Part shown: positions 1-5,462 of the stretch, one piece after another
Position numbering within the stretch: the stretch's first letter is position 1
Layout: each line of letters starts with the position of its first letter
Assembly (NCBI GenBank): GCA_019689515.1
Contig: JADGHI010000040.1
Location: forward strand, 1 to 14,347
DNA length: 14,347 bases
Origin: Acetobacteraceae bacterium
GTDB taxonomy: Bacteria; Pseudomonadota; Alphaproteobacteria; Acetobacterales; Acetobacteraceae
Reading direction: 5' to 3'
Program-made: the position numbers and the translations under genes
Notes under the pieces: model-generated
Told to the model about the DNA's origin: nothing
The model's input: only the letters and a program-made list of their open reading frames with translations
The model's database searches: none

Positions 1-6
1 CGCTAG

Positions 7-18
7 GACACTAGTGTC
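7..18. repeat. 12-bp perfect palindrome upstream of tatA
   Basis: The sequence GACACTAGTGTC is its own reverse complement. It lies 75 bp before the tatA start, at the very edge of the window. It could be a small operator, but it could also lie near the 3' end of an unseen upstream gene. No promoter hexamers are evident between it and tatA. The function is unknown and a chance palindrome is possible. Confidence 0.35.
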
Positions 19-93
19 GGCGCTGGACAACGGGACGGGCGCCGCCAGGCCGGGGAACGGGGGCGGGCGCGCACAGGGATCGAGGCCGAGACG

Positions 94-384
94 ATGGGTT
101 CCTTCAGCATCTGGCACTGGTTGATCGTTCTGGCGGTCGTCCTGCTGCTGTTCGGCGGCAGCGGCAAGATCAGCAACCTGATGGGTGACCTCGCCAAGGG
201 CATCAAGTCGTTCAAGAAGAACATGGCCGAGGATTCCGACGCCTCGATGGAGGCGCAGGCCACCACGCCGGCCGCGCCGACCCAGCCGGCGGGTACGATC
301 ACGGGGCCGAGCAACACCGCTTCGGCCGGTACGGGGTCGGCGGAGCCGGCCTCCGCGGGCACCAGCAGCCGCCCCGCCGCCTGA
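94..384 (+). CDS. tatA: Sec-independent protein translocase subunit TatA
   Basis: This is the pore-forming subunit of the twin-arginine translocase, which moves folded proteins across the inner membrane when recruited by TatBC. The 96-residue product has the TatA plan: a short N-terminus, one transmembrane helix (about residues 3-20, with Trp7 and Trp9 near its start), the FGGSGKI hinge at 20-26, and a charged amphipathic helix at about 27-44 (LAKGIKSFKKNM). An Ala/Pro/Ser/Thr-rich tail from about 55 to 96 looks disordered. Length is normal for TatA (80-100). The Phe-Gly hinge and the lack of a Pro-rich TatB-type segment favour TatA over TatB. The ATG has only a weak purine-rich site before it (GAGGCCGAG). 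In many alphaproteobacteria tatA is followed at once by tatB and tatC. Here neither follows, and the next gene is convergent. Regulation is not visible. Confidence 0.92.
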   Translation: MGSFSIWHWLIVLAVVLLLFGGSGKISNLMGDLAKGIKSFKKNMAEDSDASMEAQATTPAAPTQPAGTITGPSNTASAGTGSAEPASAGTSSRPAA

Positions 385-400
385 TACTGGCGACCACCCA

Positions 401-455
401 CCCGAAGGGGCCGCGCCCGCAGCCCGATCCGGCGCGGACGGCGGCCTCCTTCGGG
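401..455 (+). terminator. Possible tatA terminator hairpin
   Basis: CCCGAAGG (401-408) pairs perfectly with CCTTCGGG (448-455), and the stem continues with GGCC (409-412) against GGCC (443-446) around a small bulge. It begins 16 bp after the tatA stop. There is no T-run after it, so it may be an RNA-stabilising or Rho-associated structure and not a classical intrinsic terminator. Confidence 0.35.
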
Positions 456-520
456 GTGCAGGGATTGCGGCCCTGCGGCGGGTGGGCATCCGCCGTGCCG
501 ATAACGTTAGAGTTGAGCAC

Positions 521-609
521 CGGCCGGCAGGGAGCCGGTCCTTTGGCGTAACGAGGCCAAGCCCTTGGGGCTTCCCCGGGGGCACTAGGTCACGGCCGGT
601 AGCGAGCCG
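521..609. repeat. Pair of imperfect 17-bp direct repeats
   Basis: CGGCCGGCAGGGAGCCG (521-537) recurs as CGGCCGGTAGCGAGCCG (593-609), 15 of 17 identical, with starts 72 bp apart. Each copy contains CGGC-N9-GCCG and can fold into a small hairpin. The first extends to a 6-bp stem, ACCGGC with GCCGGT, at 519-539. The copies could be repeated protein sites, arms of a structured RNA, or decayed repeat units. No function can be assigned. Confidence 0.4.
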
Positions 610-646
610 CGGCGCGTTTCCTGAAGATCCCGTCCCTATGTCCGCT

Positions 647-668
647 GGCCGCGGTTGCAACCGCGGCC
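647..668. repeat. 22-bp perfect palindrome, possible terminator
   Basis: The 11-bp half GGCCGCGGTTG is followed directly by its reverse complement CAACCGCGGCC. As RNA it folds into a 9-bp GC stem with a TGCA loop on either strand. It lies 30 bp beyond the stop codon of the minus-strand hydrolase gene, where a terminator is expected, but neither side carries a T-run. A dimeric-protein binding site is the alternative. Confidence 0.45.
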
Positions 669-698
669 GCGGCGATTGATGGCCCGACGGCGCGCCTG

Positions 699-1748
699 TC
701 AGACGAAGGTCAGCAGCCGCCGTGGGGTGCGCACCAGAATCTCCTCTATCTCGTCCTCGGTGAAGCCGCGGCGGCGCATCAGCGGCAGCACGCGCTTGTG
801 GATATGGCCATAGCCCCAGCCGCCCCAGCGCGTCATATGCGCGCGGTGGCAGATGTCGTGGGCGATCACGACCTGGCCGCGATGGCCGCGGTCCAGCACC
901 TTGCGGATGGCGCGCAGCCGCCCGGCGTCGTTCGGCATGTCGATGTCCGGGTTGAGCGGATAGACGCAGCTCTCCTGCCCGAACAGGTCCCATTCCAGGA
1001 CCACGCCGGTGTCGGCGAGGCGGAACAGCGCGTCGTCGTCGAACACCGTGCGGTCGATGTGGCACATGATGGTGCGCGAGGGATCGCCGCCGCGCGCCTT
1101 GATGAAGTCCATCACCTCCTGCGGCTGGTCCTGGCGGCGACCCGGATGGATGGTGAGCGCCGCGCCGGTCTCCTGCTGCGCGATCAGGGCGCCTTCCAGC
1201 ACGCGGCGCTCAAGCGCGGTCCAGGGGTTCTGGCAGCCGATCTCGCCGATGATCCCCGCGCGAACCGCGGTGCCCCAGGCGCCTTCCTGCACCTGCGCGA
1301 TCATCTCCTCCGCGAAGCTGTCCACGCTGCGCTCGTGGTTGCGTGGGTCCTGGTATTCCTCGACGTAGTGGCCGCAGCCCATGACGATGTGGCAGCCGGT
1401 CGCCTCGCTGACGCGGACGAGGCCCTCCGGGTCGGGGTCGAGGCCGCCGATCGTGAGCTCGACGATCGTGTTGCAGCCCGCGGCGACCGCCTCCTGCACC
1501 GCCTCGATCGCGACCTCCGCGCTGCGCTGCGTCAGGTTGGGCGCGGAGCGCAGGGTGGAGGCCATCATCTCCCAGTGGTTCTCGAGCCCGGGTTCCGGCC
1601 CCGGGTCCGCCGCGCCCCGCTGCGACGGCGGCGTGAGGTTCCAGATCAGGTGCTCATGCGTCAGCGTCGAGCCGAGCACCGCGGGATCCACCAGGCCCCG
1701 CACCGTCTGCGCCTTGCCCCGCATCTCCGCGCGCGTCAGCCGGCCCAT
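699..1748 (-). CDS. Phosphotriesterase-like (PHP family) metal-dependent hydrolase
   Basis: This is an amidohydrolase-superfamily enzyme with the binuclear metal site of the phosphotriesterase family. Members hydrolyse lactones, esters or phosphotriesters, and the substrate here is unknown. The 349-residue product shows every expected ligand: the HxH pair His31/His33 in STLTHEHL, Glu169 in IIGEIGC, His201 in LTIHPGR, His230 in MCHID and Asp298 in IAHDIC. Glu replaces the carboxylated Lys of classical phosphotriesterase, as is known for E. coli Php, so this belongs to the PHP-like group and not to the organophosphate-degrading or lactonase (PLL) enzymes. No signal peptide is seen, so it is probably cytoplasmic. 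The ATG at 1748 is preceded by GGAAGGAG. The gene starts 25 bp after the receptor gene upstream, so the two are probably cotranscribed and the receptor may supply its substrate (inference). Confidence 0.88.
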   Translation of the reverse strand: MGRLTRAEMRGKAQTVRGLVDPAVLGSTLTHEHLIWNLTPPSQRGAADPGPEPGLENHWEMMASTLRSAPNLTQRSAEVAIEAVQEAVAAGCNTIVELTIGGLDPDPEGLVRVSEATGCHIVMGCGHYVEEYQDPRNHERSVDSFAEEMIAQVQEGAWGTAVRAGIIGEIGCQNPWTALERRVLEGALIAQQETGAALTIHPGRRQDQPQEVMDFIKARGGDPSRTIMCHIDRTVFDDDALFRLADTGVVLEWDLFGQESCVYPLNPDIDMPNDAGRLRAIRKVLDRGHRGQVVIAHDICHRAHMTRWGGWGYGHIHKRVLPLMRRRGFTEDEIEEILVRTPRRLLTFV

Positions 1749-1773
1749 TCGTGCATACTCCTTCCGATCTTCC

Positions 1774-3375
1774 TCATGCCCGTCGCAGGTTCCACGGATA
1801 GGGCGAGTTGCCCTTCAGCATGCCGCTCAGATCGCTCCGGTAGGCGGTGCGGATGAAGAACTGGCCGAGCGGCAGGATCGGTGCGTTCTCGAAGGATTCC
1901 TTCTGGATCTCGTCGGCCAGGCGCTTCTGCTCGGCTTCCGTCTCGGCCAGCAGCCATTCGCTGGCGAGCTGCTCGACGCGGTCGTTTCTGTACCAGCCGA
2001 ACCAGCCGCGGTCGCCCTGGCCGCGCAGCGTTGCGTTCACTGCCGGATTGATGATCGAGATGCCCGGCCACCAGGTGTGGAAGATGCTCCAGCCGCCGCG
2101 TTCCGGCGGCTCCCTGCTGGCGCGCCGCTGCACGACGGAGCCCCAGTCGGTCTCCACCAGCTCGACATTCATGCCGAGCCGCTTCAGCAGATCCGCCGTT
2201 ACCTGGCCGAGCGGGCCGATGGTCGGGAAGTCGGTCGGGTTGATGATGACGACGCGCTCGCCCCTGTAGCCGGCCTCGCGGAGCATCGCCTTCACCCGCT
2301 CGAGGTCGCGTGGCCCCTCGAGCGGCCCGGCGCCGGTGCGGCTCTCGTAGGGCGTGCCGCAGGGCCACATGGAGTGGCAGGCGCGGAAGGCTTCCGGGTC
2401 ATTGCCCGTCACGCCGCGCAGGTAGTCCTCCTGGTTGACGGCGTAGAGCAGCGCGCGCCGCAGGTGCGGGTTGTCGAAGGGCGGGTGCAGGCAATTGAAC
2501 CGCGCGAGGCCAATGTAGCCGAGCGTGTTCATGATCTCCACCTTCACACCGCGCGCGCGGCGGAGCAGCGGCGTGAGGTCGGCGTTGACCTGCTCCCACC
2601 AGTCGATCTCGCCGGCCTGCAGCGCGGCAGCGGCTGTGGCGCTGTCGGGGATGATGCTCCACTCGATGCGGTCGAAATGCGCGACCTTGCCGCCGGCGGT
2701 GCGCGAGGGTGGCTCCTGGCGCGGCACGTAGCCCTCGAACCGCGCATAGACCGCGCGGCTGCCGGAGACGTATTCGTTCGGCAGGAAGCGGTAGGGGCCG
2801 GAGCCAACGATCTCGGTGATCTGCTGGTAGGGATCGGTCTTCGCGATCCGCTCCGGCATCATGAAGGGCACGACCGCCGCGGGCTTGGCGAGGGCGTCGA
2901 GCAGCATCGGGAACCGCGACTTCAGCCGGATGCGGATGGTGCGGTCGTCCGCCGCCTCCCACGCGTCCACCACCGCGCCGAGCGACTGGCCGAAGGTGTC
3001 GCGCTTGCTCCAGCGCGCGAGGCTCGCGGCGCAGTCCTGCGCGCGCACCGGCTCGCCGTCGTGGAAGCGGAGGCCCTCGCGCAGGCGGATCAGCCAGGTG
3101 CGGCCGTCATCGGACACCGTGTGCCCCTCGGCCATCTGCGGCCGGACCTGGAGGTCCTCGGTCATGCCGTAGAGGGTGTCGAAGACGGTCCAGCCGTGGT
3201 TCTCGGTGACGGCGGCCGTGGTCCAGATCGGGTCGAGCGAGGTGAGGTTGGCCTGCGGCACGAAGCGCAGCGTGCGCGTGCGGGCGGGCTGGGCGATGGC
3301 CGGGGCCGAGAGGCGGCTGCCCGTGGCGGCGGCCGTGGCGGCGGCGGTGGAGGCGAGGAAGTCGCGGCGGCGCAT
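1774..3375 (-). CDS. ABC transporter substrate-binding protein, SBP_bac_5 (DppA/OppA) family, Tat signal
   Basis: This is the periplasmic receptor of a peptide/nickel/opine-type ABC importer. From the chosen ATG the product is 533 residues, normal for the family. It opens with a twin-arginine leader (MRRRDFLAS, then an Ala-rich core, probable cleavage after SAPAIA near residue 28). Family hallmarks follow: LTSLDPIWTT near 44-53, a YGMTEDLQVRPQMAE stretch (69-83), LREGLRFHDGEPV (98-110), GSGPYRF (191-197) and a C-terminal region ending PYPWNLRR. An in-frame upstream start at 3444 is possible but would bury the Tat motif. The ATG at 3375 has GGAGGAG at a suitable distance and is preferred. No permease or ATPase gene of the same system lies in this window, so the receptor is either an orphan or served by genes elsewhere. 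The hydrolase gene follows after 25 bp. Substrate specificity cannot be read from the sequence. Confidence 0.92.
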   Translation of the reverse strand: MRRRDFLASTAAATAAATGSRLSAPAIAQPARTRTLRFVPQANLTSLDPIWTTAAVTENHGWTVFDTLYGMTEDLQVRPQMAEGHTVSDDGRTWLIRLREGLRFHDGEPVRAQDCAASLARWSKRDTFGQSLGAVVDAWEAADDRTIRIRLKSRFPMLLDALAKPAAVVPFMMPERIAKTDPYQQITEIVGSGPYRFLPNEYVSGSRAVYARFEGYVPRQEPPSRTAGGKVAHFDRIEWSIIPDSATAAAALQAGEIDWWEQVNADLTPLLRRARGVKVEIMNTLGYIGLARFNCLHPPFDNPHLRRALLYAVNQEDYLRGVTGNDPEAFRACHSMWPCGTPYESRTGAGPLEGPRDLERVKAMLREAGYRGERVVIINPTDFPTIGPLGQVTADLLKRLGMNVELVETDWGSVVQRRASREPPERGGWSIFHTWWPGISIINPAVNATLRGQGDRGWFGWYRNDRVEQLASEWLLAETEAEQKRLADEIQKESFENAPILPLGQFFIRTAYRSDLSGMLKGNSPYPWNLRRA

Positions 3376-3414
3376 GGCGGCGGGTCTCCTCCTGGCTGGG
3401 CACTCCTGGGAGGA

Positions 3415-3444
3415 AGCATGCCATCGTGCCGATTCGCGGTGCAA
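3415..3444 (-). promoter_or_regulatory. Tentative promoter for the receptor-hydrolase pair
   Basis: Read on the minus strand, TTGCAC (3439-3444) is followed after 18 bp by CATGCT (3415-3420), about 40 bp before the receptor ATG. The -10 match is poor (3 of 6) and the assignment is weak. If it is right, the -35 element lies inside the remnant of the divergent pseudogene. Confidence 0.22.
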
Positions 3445-4246
3445 TCACGGGCGCGCGCTGCGCCGCGGTGTCCGGCGATCGGCCCTTGGCCGGCGGGCGA
3501 GGCGCCGCCTGGACGACGGATCGGGAGAAGGCCGCCCTCGCCCGCGACATCGCCCGCCTCTGCCCTGCCTCGCCTGGCGCCGGCGTGATCGGCGCCCCCA
3601 GCGTCGCCGCCCAGCCTGCCTTCGCGGCGCTTGCGAACGGCATCCTGGTCAACGCGGCCGACGACGACGACACGCACAAGCGGGCGCTGCTGCATGTCGG
3701 CTCCGTCGTCGTGCCGGCGGCGCTTGCCACCCTCAACCGCCATCCGGTGGATCCGCGCAACATCACGCGCATCACCAACGAAACCGACCGGATCGTCACG
3801 ACGCATTGCTCGAGCAAGGAGGTCGGCTAGGTGACGGCGGCGAACGTCTCGGTGCCCTACTGCATCGCCATCTCGGCAGTGGCCGCAGGCTGACCCAGGC
3901 GCAGTTCGCGCTGGAGCGGGTCAACGACTCCCTCGTGCGCCAGGTGCTGGAGCGCACGCAGGTCGTCGCCAATGCGGAGTTCGACAAGCCGTATCCGGAC
4001 CAGTTCCCCGCGCGTGTGACCATCACGCTTGACAGCGGGGAATCCTTCACCGGGACGGTGCCGCTGCCGAAGGGCGATCCCGGCACGCCGCTCAGCGACG
4101 AGGCACTGGAGGACAAGTTTCGCGGCAATTGCGTGGGGCTGCTGGGCTCGGCGCGGACGGATCGTTCGCAGGGTGCAATCCTCGGTCTGCCCGAGGCGCC
4201 CACGGTGGAGGCGCTGTTGGCAGGGCGCGCTGAGCGACGGCGTTGA
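3426..4246 (+). pseudogene. MmgE/PrpD family protein, degraded by internal deletion, stop and frameshift
   Basis: Functional members (about 450 residues) include 2-methylcitrate dehydratase PrpD and related dehydratases and isomerases acting on carboxylic acids. The N-terminal part is recognisable near 3585-3730: the translation AALANGILVNAADDDDTHK, then HVGSVVVPAALA, matches the family's ANG-H-DFDDTH-HPG-VVPAALA region. The next residues, HPVDPRNITRI and VTTHC, already belong to the C-terminal third, so roughly 170 central residues are missing. An in-frame TAG at 3828-3830 interrupts the gene. The reading continues as VTAANVSVPYCIAISAVAAG to a TGA at 3891, while family homology moves to another frame (GRRLTQAQFALERV from 3881) and runs to the TGA at 4244 through FPARVTITLDSGE and LPKGDPGTPLSDEALEDKF. 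The N-terminal helical segment is also poor. A GTG at 3831 behind AAGGAGG gives only a 20-residue restart. The gene is dead or, at best, two short fragments. Confidence 0.85.
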
Positions 4247-4265
4247 TACTGCGGCGTTGCTGCGG

Positions 4266-4286
4266 GGCGCACACCCATGGTGCGCC
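4266..4286 (+). terminator. Hairpin after the MmgE/PrpD remnant
   Basis: GGCGCAC (4266-4272) and GTGCGCC (4280-4286) are perfect complements around a 7-nt loop, 20 bp past the pseudogene stop. No T-run follows. It is probably the leftover transcription end of the dead gene, insulating the TRAP promoter downstream. Confidence 0.4.
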
Positions 4287-4320
4287 GTGGAGCAGTGTCC
4301 ACGGCCGGCCGGCGGCGCAA

Positions 4321-4348
4321 TTGACCTCGCCTCGGATTCGACTACTGT
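4321..4348 (+). promoter_or_regulatory. Putative sigma-70-type promoter of the TRAP operon
   Basis: TTGACC (4321-4326, 5 of 6 to the -35 consensus) is followed after 16 bp by TACTGT (4343-4348, a weak -10). This would give a leader of roughly 40 nt before the first receptor gene. The octamer palindrome ACAATTGT (4354-4361) sits at the predicted start point, and CAATTG also occurs at 4318-4323 over the -35 element, 37 bp away. These could be operator half-sites, but this is inferred from position only. A GATTC (GANTC methylation motif) lies in the spacer. Confidence 0.4.
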
Positions 4349-4393
4349 TCACGACAATTGTGCCATTACGGCCAGAGTTTTCGGGAGGAGACA

Positions 4394-5419
4394 ATGAGAA
4401 GGCGGGTTTTCGTTGCCACGGCCGGTGCCAGCCTGTGCGCTCCGCTGATTGCGCGGCCCGCGATGGCGCAGGAGCGCCTGCGCATCTCGCTCGACACCAA
4501 TCCGAACCATGTGCGTAACCAGAGCGCCGAGCTGTTCGTGGCCGAGCTGCGCAAGCGCGTGGGCGACCGCATCCAGGCCGAGATCTTCCCCAGCGCCCAG
4601 CTCTTCCGCGACCGCGACATCGCGCGGGCGCTCCGGCAGGGCTCGGTCGAGATGGGCATCCCTGGCCTCTGGCAGCTCGACGGCGTCGAGCCCAACACGG
4701 CGATCACCTCGCTGCCGATGTTCTACGGCATCGACCCCGACGTCCTGCACCGCGTGATGGACGGGCCGGCCGGCCAGCAGATCAACCAGCGCATGGAGCA
4801 GCGGCTGCGGGTGAAGGTGCTCGGCCGCTGGTTCGACCTCGGCTACAACCACTTCTACGGCGTTTCCAAGCCGCTCAACCACTACTCGGACCTGCAGGGG
4901 CTCCGCATCCGCACCCCGGGCGGCTCGGCCAACGCGGCGCGCATCCGCGTGCTCGGCGGCAGCCCGGTGCTGATCCCCTGGCCCGACCTGCCGCTCGCCA
5001 TGAGCCAGGGCGTGGTGGACGCGCTGATCACCACGCATGAGAGCGCCTTCACCTCCAAGCTCTGGGATTCCGGCCTGCGCTACGCCTTCGAGGACCGGCA
5101 GTACTTCTCTCAGTACGCGCCGATGGTGAGCATGCAGTTCTGGAACCGGCTCTCGCCGGAACTGCGGAAGGCCATGACGGACTCCTGGGAGGCGATCGTG
5201 GACGAGGAGCGCCGGCGCGCGGCCACGGCTCAGGCGGCGGCGCGCGACACGCTGATCGCCAACAACGTGCGCATGGCCCAGCCTTCGCCGGATGAGGTTG
5301 CGCAGGCGCGGCGGCGGCTGATGGCGGCGCAGGACGAGATCATCGCCGAGATGAAAATTGACCGCGATATGGCGGAGACGGTGATGCGCGAGCTGCGCGC
5401 GGCGAATGTCAGCTTGTGA
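4394..5419 (+). CDS. dctP: TRAP transporter solute receptor, DctP family (copy 1)
   Basis: This is the periplasmic solute receptor of a tripartite ATP-independent transporter. It captures a small, typically carboxylate-bearing solute and hands it to the DctQ/DctM membrane subunits. The product has 341 residues with an N-terminal leader of Tat character (MRRRVFVATAG, hydrophobic core, likely cleavage after RPAMA near 25). The family core is clear: SAQLFRDRD (67-75), QGSVEMGIPGLW (82-93), and GLRIRTPGG (169-177), where Arg173 matches the family's conserved ligand-carboxylate Arg, then SQGVVDALITTHES (204-217). An in-frame start at 4358 is rejected: the ATG at 4394 has GGGAGGAG just before it and begins the leader. 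It is the first gene of the operon, separated from its paralogue by 43 bp. The dct name marks the family only, as the ligand is unknown. Confidence 0.93.
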   Translation: MRRRVFVATAGASLCAPLIARPAMAQERLRISLDTNPNHVRNQSAELFVAELRKRVGDRIQAEIFPSAQLFRDRDIARALRQGSVEMGIPGLWQLDGVEPNTAITSLPMFYGIDPDVLHRVMDGPAGQQINQRMEQRLRVKVLGRWFDLGYNHFYGVSKPLNHYSDLQGLRIRTPGGSANAARIRVLGGSPVLIPWPDLPLAMSQGVVDALITTHESAFTSKLWDSGLRYAFEDRQYFSQYAPMVSMQFWNRLSPELRKAMTDSWEAIVDEERRRAATAQAAARDTLIANNVRMAQPSPDEVAQARRRLMAAQDEIIAEMKIDRDMAETVMRELRAANVSL

Positions 5420-5422
5420 AGC

Positions 5423-5447
5423 CGCCCCCGCCTAGAAGGGGCGTTTT
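5423..5447 (+). terminator. Attenuator-like hairpin with TTTT between the two receptor genes
   Basis: CGCCCC (5423-5428) pairs with GGGGCG (5438-5443) around a 9-nt loop and is followed directly by TTTT (5444-5447). It starts 3 bp after the first receptor's stop and ends 15 bp before the second receptor's ATG. The shape is that of a short intrinsic terminator. In an operon it would let only part of the transcripts pass, or would protect the 3' end of the upstream message. Confidence 0.5.
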
Positions 5448-5462
5448 CCAGGGAGGAAACGA

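Larger units (their letters stand above)
385..698. other. Gene-free, hairpin-rich region between convergent tatA and hydrolase gene
   Basis: I find no convincing gene in this 314-bp stretch. Open frames across it give Arg/Pro/Ala-rich products without family features, and no tatB start or TatB-like hydrophobic N-terminus is present. It holds a long imperfect hairpin (401-455), two imperfect direct-repeat copies (521-537 and 593-609), a short hairpin AAGCCC-TTG-GGGCTT (559-573) and a 22-bp palindrome (647-668). The density of self-complementary sequence suggests terminators for the two converging genes. A small structured RNA is also possible. I checked by eye for SRP RNA, RNase P, tmRNA and tRNA hallmarks and saw none. 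Confidence 0.5.

Noticed and set aside
485..680. 6S RNA, SRP RNA, RNase P or tmRNA in the tatA-hydrolase gap
   Set aside because: The conserved strings of these RNAs as I know them (for example the SRP GGAAG region or RNase P core) are not present. It is kept only as an unassigned structured region.
1381..3588. Very long open frame (735 codons) on the plus strand opposite the hydrolase and receptor genes
   Set aside because: Its translation is Arg/Ala/Val/His-rich without domain features. It is explained by GC-rich third positions of the two real minus-strand genes, both of which match families with intact active or binding motifs.
3418..3588. ATG at 3418 behind a good GGGAGGAA site as the start of a real gene
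   Set aside because: It opens a different frame from the MmgE/PrpD-like sequence and its short product is Arg/Pro-rich. It is probably the original start of the dead gene, now out of frame, or chance.
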